Notes: generated by a model not told the origin, from the sequence alone. DNA of 64,000 nucleotides from Malaya genurostris (GCF_030247185.1 NC_080572.1:235105336-235169335), one strand, 5' to 3'. Counted from the stretch's first letter, positions 22,785-33,259 are shown. Program-made: numbers and translations.

Positions 22785-23461
22785 GTTCCACCTAGTGGTG
22801 TAATGATGCCTTTCTCATATCAATCATACTATCATATATAATACTGCGATTCTTGAAAGAATAACCGAAATCGGTTTGTTTGACCGTCTACTGATAAAAA
22901 CTATCAATTGGAAAAGATTTGAGGTCGATTTAGAAATTTTTTAAGGTTTTTCCCCATTTTCAGTGATGGTATACAATTTTTAACCCACTTTACCCTATAT
23001 TTCCGGATCCGGAAGTCGGATCCGCATGAAATTCAGGAATTACGTATGGGACTACAGGACCTTTCATTTGAATCTTAGTTTGTGAAAATCGGTCGCGCCA
23101 TCTATGAGAAAAGTTGGAACACATATTTTCTTTTTTTGCACATTTTACCCCATAACTCCCGAACCGGAAGTCGGATACAAACAATATTCAGGAATTTTGT
23201 ATGGGACTTCAAGACCTTTCATTTGAACTTAATTTTTTGAAAATCGGTTTCATCAGCCATCTCTGAGAAAAGTTAGTGCACTTATTTTCACTATTTTTTG
23301 CACATTTTACCCCATAATTCCGAAACCGGAAGTCGGATCCAAATTATATTCAGTAATTTTGTATGGGACCACAAGACCTTTCATTTGAATCTAAGTTTGT
23401 GAAAATCGGTTCAGCCATCTCCGAGAAAAGTTAGTGCAAAAAAACGTTACATACACACATA

Positions 23462-23558
<97 letters not shown>

Positions 23559-23697
23559 ACACATACACACACACACAGACATTTTGCGTACTCGACGAAC
23601 TGAGTCGAATGGTATATTACACTCGGCCCTCCGGGCCTCGGTCCAAAAGTCGGTTTTCACAGTGATTGCATAACCTTTCTATATGAGAAAGGCAAAA
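22785..23697 (+). repeat. Interspersed family R, copy 1 (plus), near full length with CA microsatellite
   Basis: Begins with CCACCTAGTGGTGTAATGAT and GCCTTTCTCAT, ends with GCATAACCTTTCTATATGAG AAAGGC. Inside are three degenerate tandem units of about 175 bp, each with the signature GGAAGTCGGATCC, AAAGGTC-like CCTTTCATTTGAA, and GAAAATCGGTT. A CA microsatellite sits close to the right end, followed by ACTGAGTCGAATGGTATAT. The family recurs throughout 22-61 kb and carries no protein-coding frame. Confidence 0.85.
23455..23577. repeat. CA/TG microsatellite
   Basis: About 120 bases of almost pure CA dinucleotides with a few CATA interruptions. Apparent cysteine-valine or threonine-histidine reading frames here are products of the repeat. 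Confidence 0.97.
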
Positions 23698-23731
23698 AGT
23701 ATCAATTGGTTCACTATAGTTTGACTTGATT

Positions 23732-24235
23732 TGCCTTTCTCGTAAAGAAAGGCTATGCAAGAACTGCGAAAACCGACTTTTGAACCGAGGCGTGGAAGAC
23801 CGAGTTTTATACAATATTCGACTCAGCTCGTCTAGATCACAAAATTGATGTGTGTGGGTGTGCAAAAAACATTCAATTTACTTTCTCGGAGATGGCTGAA
23901 CCGTTCTAATAGTATCAGATTCATATGAAAAGCCCGATTTTTCCATAGAACGCATTTAAATTTTATCCTGATTCGACTTCCGGTTCCAGAGTTACAAGGT
24001 GACATATATTTGCACTCTATGTTTTTGTATATGGCCGAACCGAGTTTTACAACAAATTTAGATTCAAATGAAAGGTCTCATATACTCGTATAACAATACC
24101 GACTTTTATTTGGTTATTACTTCCGGTTCCAAAATTACAGGGTTTTGAATAGAAACATATTCATTTCTAGAGGTCAGTATCTGGCCAAAACAACTCCAGT
24201 TCCCGGTTTTGGAACCATTAGTTAAAAAACTAGTG
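23732..24235 (-). repeat. Interspersed family R, copy 2 (minus)
   Basis: Starts with TTTGCCTTTCTCGTAAAGAA AGGCTATGCAA, the mirror image of the right end of copy 1, from which it is separated by only about 35 bp, forming a head-to-head pair. It contains the diagnostic CGACTTCCGGTTCC block twice and fades out near 24235 without the CACCTAGTGG end. Confidence 0.75.
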
Positions 24236-24262
24236 TACCATCCCGGTGATGAACCCTATGTC

Positions 24263-24472
24263 CAGTGGCGTATCTAGGGAGGGGGGAGGGTTCGAAGGGG
24301 TTACTTGCCCCGGGAGCAGCAAACTACTACTTGGGACTTTTTTTGCTCGATCAAGTCATCTTTCCGGAGGTGGAGCTCAGTTTTGGTTTTTTTTGCTCAC
24401 TAAACCAACGATGGGTGCGGCAAGTCGGCACGCCACTGCCCCGGGTGCCAAATTTTTCTCGGTACGTCACTG
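24263..24472. repeat. MITE-like element with CAGTGGCGTA ends
   Basis: CAGTGGCGTATCTAG at the left and, in reverse complement, CAGTGACGTACCGAG at the right bracket 210 bp containing TTGCCCCGGGAGCAGC and CACTGCCCCGGGTGCC. A partial copy of the same family is at 26741-26817. Sequences beginning CAGTGGCGTA are frequent in insect genomes; I cannot assign the superfamily from this copy, and no target duplication is clear. Confidence 0.6.
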
Positions 24473-24651
24473 TCTACGTCAAACTAGAAATCGCCCCATA
24501 GTCAGGAATATTATACATTATACGGCAAGTAAAAGAGGAAAGTCGTCAGAGATTTCCAAATAAGTCTCCAAAAATTTGACATTTTTGAATTTCAATTTTA
24601 TTTTCAAACATCCAAGTGATTTCGTTGATCATGTCATTGTTGGTCATCAGT

Positions 24652-26092
24652 TCAGTAGGCGGGGCACTCGTCAATATGTGTCTCGAGCGATTGAATGTCT
24701 CCAAAATATTTGTTGCATAGTGAGCAGTGCGACGAAGAACGCTCCAATTGTCGGTCATTCCGATTTTTCACTTCCCAGCTTACTTGGTTAGACGATTTAT
24801 TGTCTGTTTGGGCGCTACTGCTAGATTCTTGATGTTCTACAAGACTGAAAAGATGTTATCATGAAAATGAACACAGTTTAGGTAAAAACTTGACTTTCGC
24901 ATAGCACGCCCTTACCCGGCTTTACTGCAGGCAATCAATTCTCGATTCTGCTGCTGCAGTTTGCTTAATTCTCTAGCAAGTCGGTTCTTTTCCAGCAATA
25001 GAGCTTCTCGTGCTGTTCTTTCATCGGTGAAATCTTTTTTGAAGATTTCTACCTGGGCCCTCAGTACTTCAACTTCACTTTTCAGAGATGAGTTTACTTC
25101 AAATAAACGTTCTTTAGAACTTTCATCTTCCAAAAGAAAACTGGTAGAGAATGTCTGTCGGGATGTGTGATGCGGTTGATTGAATAGCTGAGATCTGCAT
25201 TTAGCCAACAGTTCTTGGAGAGTTTCCAAATTAGTTTTAATAGAGTCCAAGTTGTCGGAACAAGACGTTCTCTGAAATAAATGGTATAAAGTATTCTTCA
25301 ATAAAATTGTATATTGAAAGTTTCATCAACAAACGGATATGTTTTGAATGTTTGTAAGTAATTGAACTGTCTTTTTGAAAGTTATCATCAACTCGCAACT
25401 AATCTCTGGAGACGCGGTTTCCGTCAGTATATTTTTGCATGAACCTAATGGAAACTACTTTACTTAAAATTAGATTATTGAACGGAACTCCGAAATTACT
25501 CAAAATTAGATAGTTGACCGATTTAGTGTACATCGGGGCACATTATGACTTTTTTATGACAGTTAAGATATTCCACTTTCAACCACAATGCGAATGAAGA
25601 CTTGAAAGACATATTTTAGAACAAATTAATCAAACTAAAATATCTAAATGTGATTCCTCGTCTTGGCTAAATATCGAATTTTAAATGTCTGTAACATTTC
25701 GGAAGTCATTTGTTTTTCAGTCAACGTTCAAGAATTGTTAACACTTTCACTTCTTCAAACCATTTTAAATTTTTTCTTCATCAACCTTTTCTAACAGTTC
25801 AATCGAAAAACAACACTTTAAAGGTACTAAACTGAAGATTATTAATCAATATCAAGTTATGATGGAATGCTATGGAAGTAAAGATAGTAATTACCGAAAA
25901 GTTCTAATTAATTTTCATTACCAGAAACAGACAAACTTACAATCCATAAAATTCAATATAACTCTGTACAGTTAATGGAAATACCATTTTCTCGTATTCC
26001 GCTATCTGGGCAACGAATAACGAATTTTTTTCTTCCAAATCACAAATTTTCTCTTCTAGAATCATTTTACTTTTGATTGTTTCAATTGACAT
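24652..26092 (-). CDS. key: NEMO/IKK-gamma-type adaptor (kenny), UBAN coiled coil and C2HC zinc finger
   Basis: Regulatory subunit of the IkappaB kinase complex; in flies (kenny) it binds ubiquitin chains and activates the Relish arm of IMD immunity. Exons: 26092-25941, 25269-24916 and 24844-24652. Joined they give 699 bases, 232 residues. Exon 1 and most of exon 2 are coiled coil. The UBAN motif is clear: VEIFKKDFTDERTAREALLL then EKNRLARELSKLQQQN, with DF..ER..RE at the ubiquitin-contacting positions. The last exon ends in HCSLCNKYFGDIQSLETHIDEC, a C2HC finger like that at the C-terminus of NEMO, four codons before TGA. Introns: donor GTAAGT at 25940, acceptor CAGAG ending 25270; donor GTAAGG at 24915, acceptor TTTTCAG ending 24845. 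The first junction has alternatives (donor at 25984 with acceptor after 25272 also stays in frame). The start is tentative because the frame is open upstream to about 26138. The protein is shorter than fly kenny. Confidence 0.78.
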
Positions 26093-26139
26093 GTCTAAAA
26101 CACCACCGTTCTGTATGACAGTATCACAGTAATCCAACC

Positions 26140-26740
26140 TGGACCGACTCTAACAGTAAACTGTTGAAATGGAATCAATATTGATTTAGAATCGAAAATC
26201 TGCAATCAAAGTCCAACGCCCGAAAATATAGCGCGACGCTCTCGATTATCGCAATCATTCATGCGCTGTGGCCGGAAAGGTCAAAGTTTCTAACAACAGC
26301 GCAGAATTCGTAAGCGATAAGATAAGTAAAGAGCGATAAAGGTAACATTCGTAGTAAAATAGGTGATTTTTTTCAATATTCTCAAACATACGTCAATCAT
26401 CTGTGCGACGAATTTGTTATGGTCTGATCTGCTGATGAGAGCCTCTCTTCACTTTGCAAAAGAGAGCCTCTCATTGTCATCAAGCTTCCGTGTATTTTTG
26501 GCAGTACGAAGAAAATCCGTTATGAAACTGTCTCACGACACGACATTGTTTCCCAAAACCAATCACTAGACTGTTCGTCTTCATTCCGTTTGAACGAAGT
26601 GTCAACTAATACTTTAGCACTGTAGAACGTCATGTTTCGCAGCAGAATGCAGTACCCTGACGTACTATTATAAATTGTTTATCGTTTTTGGAGGCGACAA
26701 ATCAATGTTTAGGACCTGGAGTTGAGGAAACTTTTATTTC
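26140..26740. other. Presumed promoter region of the NEMO-type gene
   Basis: The minus-strand promoter should lie here. GCGATAAGATAAG at about 26309-26321 contains GATA-type sites and lies 200-230 bases upstream of the coding start. GATA factors commonly act with Rel factors at insect immune genes, but a role here is only inference. No other feature recognised. Confidence 0.3.
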
Positions 26741-26817
26741 TTTACTTACCAAACCAATGATGGGAACAGCAAATCAAGTTTTGCCCCGGATGAAAATTTT
26801 CCTAGATACGCCACTGT
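26741..26817. repeat. Partial copy of the CAGTGGCGTA-ended element
   Basis: Reads ACCAAACCAATGATGGGAAC ... GCCCCGG ... TTTCCTAGATACGCCACTG, the right-hand third of the element at 24263-24472. The other end is missing. Confidence 0.6.
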
Positions 26818-27429
26818 AGTTTTTAAAGCAATAATCCAGCCCGGTGGCAAGGATAGGGCGCTGCAGCAAGTGCTATCGTAGCCAACATCTGGGGTATTTG
26901 GTGGGCAATCAGAGCGCTCAGAGTATGGTGAACAAACACTCGAGCATTTCAAATCGAGTAAAATATTAATTTCCTTATCGTAGTGATGATATTCTGATCG
27001 GTAATTTGCGGGAAAGTGCGGTAAAGGGTACTGAATAAACAAGTAATTTGTAATATCAAATTTTTTTGTCGAAATACGCATTTGTTTATATGTTGTGTTA
27101 TGTTTCAATACAATGGAAAATAGTAAAATAAAAACAAGATTTTTATGATTTGTGCTAATAATGGTTATTTACTGGATAGGTATTACTTAATATTGTTATA
27201 TTCAAAGCTTTTTTTTTTGTTGGGGACGTAAATGGGTTTAGTCATCAACTAATCAACTACCAATCTTGATGCTATCGTCCCTGTTGTTGCGTTATCAACC
27301 ATATGAGAGATGAAAATTTTAACATCCATCATCCTACAACTTGTAAGACCAGAATTTCGAAAGTTTTAAGATCAGATTTGAAAATTTTGTTACCTTGTTA
27401 TGTGGTCGTTTGTTTGACTGTTTGAAATT
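26818..27429. other. Gene-free interval
   Basis: Nothing recognised apart from AT-rich sequence and short homopolymers. Confidence 0.3.
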
Positions 27430-27535
27430 TGTTAACACTCATCACCTTGTGATTCCGGAACCAGAAGCCGGATTCGGATGAAATTTAGGAATTCCGTATG
27501 AGACCATAACACCTTTGATTCGAAATTATCTCTCC
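27430..27535 (+). repeat. Interspersed family R, short fragment
   Basis: About 100 bases with ACACTCATCACC, GATTCCGGAACCAGAAGCCG and GGAATTCCGTATGAGACCAT, a single internal unit of the family without either end. Confidence 0.7.
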
Positions 27536-27730
27536 AATGACTGTCCATGCCATAGCAGTTTCGACGAGCGAATGCGAGAGAGTAGGGGAAAGTATTATAA
27601 AGCTCTCTTATTGAGTAAAACTCTCCCTTTCTTTCTTAGGCATTCAAGACTTTTCTAAACAAGTTTTCTCACAAGCACTCTCTTTCCGTAGGATCTTTCT
27701 GCTATGTAAGTTTGACAGTCTGCTGCCAAA

Positions 27731-28194
27731 TATGAATACACTGTGGTCTCTTTTTACGTGGGGGATGTAAAAATCGACTTTGGGACTTTGAGACCGCGTA
27801 ACTTCGAAAATTCGCGTCGAAAGAAAAATCACAAAATGTAAGAATTTTTTTTATGCCTAATGTTTAAGAAATGTATCAAACGTCCAAATCTGGCGTAAAT
27901 TCGAAAAAAAAAATTTGAGACTGCCGAAATCGAAAAATTTGTTTGATGCCTCAGAAATGCATGAAGCGTAGAGATTTGGTGTAATCTGAACATTTTTTTA
28001 ACCAAATCGAAAACTTTCTAAGTGTCAAAGTGTTGACTTAAAAAAAAATCCGGATAACACCAGATCCCGACGTTGCATTTCCAAGACAAAACAAGAAATA
28101 TACGTAAAACACCGCTTAACTTCGGATATCCGCGTAAAAAAAGCCGCGTAAAAAGAAACCGCATTAAAAACGCGTAAAAAAGACCTCAATGTAA
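27731..28194. repeat. Possible MITE with GAGGTCTTTTTTACGCG-type ends
   Basis: ACTGTGGTCTCTTTTTACG at the left matches the inverse of the right end (CGCGTAAAAAAGACCTCAAT). Internal sequence repeats the phrase TTTTACGCGG/CCGCGTAAAA. No open frame. Ends are imperfect and the target duplication is unclear. Confidence 0.45.
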
Positions 28195-28289
28195 ACTGAA
28201 AATATCGTTAGACCGCTTTTCGATGTAAGATTTTGCGTCGACGTATAAAACGACTAATAGTTGGTATGCTGCTTAGTGAATCACTTTTA

Positions 28290-28562
28290 CGAGGGTTGGT
28301 GCTTATGTATTCAGCCAAAAACTGAAAACAGTGTTATATTTGATCGGAAATGGTTTTATTGTTTACTAAAATATTCCCCTAAATGAACAATACACTTTTG
28401 CATACGCTTGAACCATTTTTCATAACAATTTTTCCACTCTTCTTGAGGTACCCCCAAAAAATGATTTTTGAATGCTTCAGAAGCTTCTTCAGGAATATTG
28501 AATCGCTCTCCACGCAGTTTATTCTTCACAGAAGAGATCAAATAGAGGTCGTTAGGTGCCAA
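28290..28562 (-). pseudogene. Mariner transposase C-terminal fragment
   Basis: On the minus strand 28562-28356 encode APNDLYLISSVKNKLRGERF followed by PEEASEAFKNHFLGVPQEEW and the ending FKRMQKCIVHLGEYFSKQ with its natural stop. This is the C-terminus of a mariner-type transposase. It begins at the Asn-Asp of the third catalytic box, exactly where the neighbouring family-R sequence (28563 onward) starts, so the remainder was lost at that junction. Sequence down to about 28290 resembles the element's 3' non-coding end. Confidence 0.75.
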
Positions 28563-28805
28563 GAGAAAAGTGAGGGAGATCCATTTTGGAATATATGACC
28601 ACTATTTTTGGTGCTTCCTGAACCGGAGACCGGGAGCCAGGATAGCCGGAATCGATTTGTTGAGTGGCCTACTGACAATGGCGATCAATTTTTGTAGTTT
28701 TTAGATCAGTTCAGGATATTTTTTACGTTTTTTGTTTCGCCGGTTTAAGTGACAGTGTAAAATATTGAACACACTTTACTTCATTACTCCGTTTGCAGAA
28801 AACGA
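28563..28805 (+). repeat. Dispersed single unit of the 329-bp repeat (family R)
   Basis: GAGAAAAGTGAGGGAGATCC, ATATATGACCACTATTT-like sequence, GGAGCCAGGATAGCCGGAAT and TTTTGTTTCGCCGGTTTAAG match the tandem unit at 58.2-61.1 kb, but with scattered substitutions. This is an isolated, older relative of the amplified unit. Confidence 0.8.
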
Positions 28806-29776
28806 ATTACCGTAGTTTTGAACGCTGCTAACTAGGTGATTTGAAAATGGAGTTATATTATTTCTTGATGAACATTAGATTAAGTTGCGACTGCGCTGGT
28901 CGTGAACCGAAATCTTTATTTACTAACGGAAGCCGAAGTTCGCAAAAAACAAAGAATATTGTTATAAATACTTCTTGAATGAAGTTTACGATGATATACT
29001 AGTAACGTTAGTGTTTCACAATTATTTGCCTATTTTTCAAATTTAAATCTGTTGATGAGAGAATTTCAAAATTGCATTTTCAATGTCATTATGTACGGTC
29101 GTGTCTCGCGCACAACCCTGTACTTTTTTATACATATAAAGAATTGCCATTAAAATCTCATCAGTCCGATATGCTACTGTAAAGCTGATATAAAACATCA
29201 AAAGGCGAAATATTTAGCTTTAATAATGCAGAGGCTGATTACTTGAATTCTGCATTCGTTATATTATTATAAAACACAATGCACAAATTTCATAATAGGA
29301 AAATTTATCATTTCGTTTTGTAGGAGATAGTGTAATCGGTTCCTTAACTCGAATCGGTTCTTTGCATCGATGCTTTTACAAATTGATGGGCCCGGGGGCA
29401 AGATTTATTTGTGTGTCCCTAGCTAACTCAATGATCTTTTTTTTTACTCGTTGGGTCCCGTCAAGGGTCCCCTAAGACCGTGGGCCCGAGAGCACGAGCT
29501 GCCATTGCCCCTCTGTAAAAGCGGCCCTGGTTCTTTGTATCAAATTGATACAAATCTTAATTTCAAAATAAAATTCTAAGAAGCGTAATAAATATTTCGG
29601 CTAGCGTTTTTGGCTCATGCTCCATTTTCACTAAATCAACGAAAAAACTTTTTTTACAGAATCCTGTGACGTCACCGGAAACCGATAAAAAAATGTCACA
29701 CATTGGTTCCTCTGTATCAAATTGATACAATTCTTAAAGGCAGTAAATGTGAATGTGAACCTATCAGAACTACTTG
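28806..29776. other. Gene-free interval with small duplicated motif
   Basis: GTATCAAATTGATACAA occurs at about 29537 and again at about 29715, each preceded by GGTTC, so a short segment was duplicated. The 29385-29530 part (GGGCCCGAGAGCACGAG, AAAAGCGGCCCTGG) looks repeat-derived. No gene recognised. Confidence 0.35.
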
Positions 29777-30226
29777 AACTACACACTTAAAAAAAATCCC
29801 TGTGATTTTACATCTTATAAGTAGCACATAAATGGAGCGTCACTGTTCATGCTAATTCACGTGGAAGAACATTTAATATTGTGTCCAAAACTCCATGACA
29901 TGAAATTCGTTCAAATAAAAAATGAATACTGATAGCAACCGCCGCGACTTGAACCGACAATCATCGGATCGCAAGTACGACTATTTATCGACTTAGCCAC
30001 AGAAGCAGACATCTGCTTGGTTGGTAAAATGTGCATTTGAATTCATACAGTCGCACCTACTAGCAGAATGCAAGTTACAGTCGAAACCAGTAGAATTCAA
30101 TTTAAGCTATTCTAACATTACAAATGAAATTTTCCGTCATTTGACAAATTAGGTCTTTATGAATTACAGTATCATATGAGAAATTAAGTCACCTGTAATA
30201 TTCAAATTTTTTTTGGAGTGTAGTTT
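29777..30226. repeat. MITE with internal tRNA-like segment
   Basis: Ends: ACTACACACTTAAAAAAAAT at the left, and the right end in reverse complement reads ACTACACTCCAAAAAAAAT. Within it, on the minus strand around 30020-29935, TGGCTAAGTCGATAAATAGT followed by GATTGTCGGTTCAAGTCGCG resembles polymerase III A and B boxes, suggesting a tRNA-derived segment was captured or inserted. No good cloverleaf can be folded, so it is not a tRNA gene. Confidence 0.5.
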
Positions 30227-30339
30227 TTGTATGCTCTGTATTGCACATACTTATTTGGGACTAAAAAGACGAATGCAAGCGCACTTCGAGTACATGTTTG
30301 GCTGGATCCATTATTATACGCCAGAGAGCAGAATGATTA

Positions 30340-31330
30340 CCCGACAATGGACTGCAACAACCGAACTTACCTGATTTGGCTCCCTGAGACTTTTTCCTAT
30401 TCGGTCGACTCAAGAAGCTGCTGCGCCTCGCGTTTCAGCACCCGAGATAAGATTACGGAGAAATCACAGATGGCTCTGATGGCCATACCGAAAACTGAAT
30501 GTAAAAAATGTTACGAGGATTAGATCAAGCGCTGCACAGTGGGGAAAAAACCCTGGAAACCCGCAAAGAAATCGGGAACCATGGAAAAAGGCAAGCAGCA
30601 GTTTTAGGGTTTTCTGTAGTAGTTGTTCTGTAACTTGAAAAGAAATCGAGTGCGGTCTACTGAAATAGCTTGATTTTATGTAAAAATGTCTGTAGAACCA
30701 AATGGAAGAACCTACACTGGCCGCACGAAACGTTTTGGTGGCCATTTTACCCCATTTCTCCATTTCATGATATCTTATTGTAAATCGTCCTTAAATCTCG
30801 GTAAAATAGTCATCATTCCATTCGGTTCTACAGACTTTTTTACATAAGATAAGCTGGGTTTAATAAACTTCCAATAAGTTTTACCGAGATTTAAGGACGA
30901 TTTACAATAAGATATCATGAAATAAAGGAATTGGGGTAAAATAGCCACCAAAACGTTTCGTGCGGCCAGTGTGGGTTCTTCTAATCGATTCTCCAGACTT
31001 TTTTTACATGAAAGTAGGCTATTCCAGAATACCGCACTTGACTTCTGTTCAAGTTATAGAGCGAATGTTATAGGAAACCCCAAAACTGCTGTACATTTGG
31101 GATAAAACGAGCAGGATTGCGATTCGTGCGACCATTGTAAACCATTCCATTGAATTCCTTGGTCATTTTTACATAAGAAACGCTTTTGTTTGTTGATCTA
31201 TCTCAATTAGTTCATGAGTTACAGAATTCTTTGCGGGTTTTCATAGATTTTTTCCCACTGTGCGCTGGCATGAGTGTGTTTTAGTCGATGAGGAGTACTT
31301 TGAAGCTGACAATATCGATTTTGATGAATA
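30340..31330 (+). pseudogene. Mariner-type transposase fossil interrupted by a later insertion
   Basis: Fragments of a mariner C-terminus: PDLAP then DFFLF-type sequence near 30371-30400 (with a stop in the third catalytic box), then STRDKITEKSQMALMAIPKT around 30442-30500. The frame runs into a 728-bp insertion at 30535. After the insertion, at 31263, the same frame resumes as HECVLVDEEYFEADNIDFDE with a natural stop at about 31329-31331. If one copy of the 5-bp duplication is ignored, the two halves join in frame at a conserved Lys-Arg-Trp-His. The order of events is therefore mariner first, then the insertion. Confidence 0.8.
30535..31262. mobile_element. 728-bp palindromic non-autonomous transposon, Transib-like ends
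   Basis: Ends are CACAGTGGGGAAAAAACC and, inverted, CACAGTGGGAAAAAATC. The flanking duplication is CGCTG at 30530-30534 and 31263-31267. Long arms are inverted copies of each other: for example TTATTGTAAATCGTCCTTAA near 30775 and its reverse complement near 30890, and TGGCCGCACGAAACGTTTTG near 30718 and its inverse near 30950. The right arm carries an extra stretch. GC-rich 5-bp duplications and CACAGTG-type termini are the features of the Transib superfamily; the heptamer equals the consensus of RAG recombination signals. There is no transposase, so the superfamily call rests on ends and duplication only. Confidence 0.72.
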
Positions 31331-31532
31331 ATCTTATATTTTTAATTTTCCGATTTAAATTCCGAGAATTTTTTGATTATGGTAGTATTTAAATACTCAA
31401 TAATGATAGTTCCAGAGTCTGTTATAAACACCGGTGAAAGGGGCACGGAAGATCATGTACATAAACAATCTTCAGTAACGTCATATGTTTATTTGAGGTC
31501 CCCTCCCGAAACGAGATCCTGGGTACGGGCCT

Positions 31533-31757
31533 GATCAAAACGAAATAGTTCTGCAAGAATCTCCGGAGGGCACAACCGTGGTATTCTCTTGTCAACACGG
31601 AATTCTACTGTCGAGCGGAGCGCGACACCAGCTCAAACGGTATGGAAAAATGTTAAAGCGCACAAAATCAGAGCATGCAGCCTTGGTCAAGGCTCTCTCT
31701 GAGATCATCAGCTGCTTCACCAGTGATGGCAAATGTGCAGGTGTAAAACACTTTTAA
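31533..31757 (+). other. Open 75-codon segment of unknown origin
   Basis: An uninterrupted frame (…LQESPEGTTVVFSCQHGIL, then RHQLKRYGKMLKRTKSEHAA…) starts after no obvious ATG and ends with TAA at 31755-31757. The composition is more protein-like than its surroundings, but I recognise no family and no clear splice sites. It could be an exon relic or transposon debris. Confidence 0.2.
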
Positions 31758-32731
31758 GCGGCCAACAGTAAACAGTTTTACGATCGCGAAGGCACGCGTT
31801 CACTGTTTGCTGTTGTCGCCTGTCTCTCGCCGAATGAATTTGAAAAGGCAAAGCAAAACAACTCTTAGCAAACGTGGACCCGAATGCGGTTAGAGCCCCA
31901 GAGAGCATCGCTGCTAGACCACTGAATCAGTCTTGCGCGGTTCACTGCGAGTTGCGTTCGAGTCGAATAGACACCTGGCGAAAAAAAAAAAGTGGTGAAT
32001 CGTTTTTAGGCCTCAACAAATTTCTTTCTAACTTTTTTATTTCCACTCGAAATACGCCAACCAATTCTTCGGTCATTATTAAGTCAGTGTTTACGAGAGC
32101 CGAACAACGAACGGATAGACTTCGAAAGTGAGCATACTTAGTTCAAACAGTCATGTTTCGTCAATATTTCACTTTGTTGCTGAGTTTTTGTTTTTCAATA
32201 GCTTTGGTCAAGTCATACTCACAACAGTTTAGTTAACCTTTCCTTTTTTTCTACTGCGCTACCTACATTTTGCCTTGCGGCCCATAAAGCATACCGACAG
32301 TGTTTCGTCGAGTGTGATTGCTGATTCATTTCTGTTGCAGAGGAAAACTTGCGTGTTCTGACCGAAATGCATCGGCTGTAATGAGACGATACATTTGTTT
32401 TATGTTTCTACATTTAGCCATTTATCAGTGCCCAAAATGACCTGATAACGTTGGGAAGAAAATAAAAAAATTCGAATATCAAATCGTCCAGTACTGATAC
32501 AAAACAAAACAAAACGGGTCACGTTTTTGAGTGCAATGCCATTGACAAATCAACGATAAAGTAGTTCAAACGTTGGGGTGGTGGTGGCGAAGGTGACAGG
32601 AATCGTACTTGTTGGAATGATTCCGAAGTAACATGTTTGATAAGTGATAAGCGATAAGATATTGTGAATAACGAAATTTATAATCTGTTCTAACGGAGCG
32701 TGCTTATTGAAAGGTTTCAAATTTTCTGCAG
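31758..32731. other. Interval upstream of a probable first coding exon
   Basis: No protein family recognised. TTTCTGTTGCAG at about 32330-32341 and TTTTCTGCAG at about 32722-32731 are acceptor-like and may belong to 5'-UTR exons of the gene starting at 32808. Confidence 0.3.
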
Positions 32732-32861
32732 CTTCATCCGGTAATTTTCTCCATCATTTTCGAAACCGCCCAACAGAGAGAGCCACCAAGAAAATATAGC
32801 ATCAGCGATGACTTCGAAAATGCCTGCCTTGCAAGATGACGAACGGTTCGCGTTAATGAAG
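32732..32861 (+). CDS. Probable first coding exon of an unidentified gene (5' partial, gene continues)
   Basis: ATG at 32808 (context CAGCGATGA) opens 18 codons, MTSKMPALQDDERFALMK, ending at 32861 directly before a strong donor GTAAGTAAAG. An acceptor-like TTTTCTGCAG ends at 32731, so the 5'-UTR portion may start at 32732. The exon ends in phase 0. I could not recognise the protein from 18 residues, nor find its next exon among the repeats downstream. The following intron would be long. The alternative is a chance ATG next to a chance donor. Confidence 0.4.
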
Positions 32862-33257
32862 GTAAGTAAAGCTTATACGAGCAAAACGAATTTCATTTTT
32901 TAATTTATGAGCGGGGTTTCTTCGTCGACTTGATGGTGGCGAACACATAAATTGATGAAAGCTGAGATCGTCGATGCTGCGATTCTGCTGAATGATTTGG
33001 AGCCCCGTTGATGATGCGGTCCGGCATCCTAATCTGCATACACATATTAATGATTTGAATGAACTTTTAGCAACGAACTCGCATCAATTGCGAGATGAAT
33101 AGAAACAACATTTAACGCAAAAATTTCGAAATCGCGAGAAATGAGTATGACCCTTACAGCTTAAACTAAATTAGATCCAAATTAATTGAAGTTTACAAAC
33201 AACTGAATCACTGATTTCACAATTTTTTCATTTCACTAGGTATAACTCGATTGTTTC
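32862..33257. other. Presumed intron sequence
   Basis: No motif recognised; would be intronic if the exon at 32808-32861 is real. Confidence 0.3.
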
Positions 33258-33259
33258 TA

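Noticed and set aside
30464..30763. 99-codon minus-strand open frame
   Set aside because: It spans the boundary of the palindromic element and the mariner fossil, so it cannot be an original gene.
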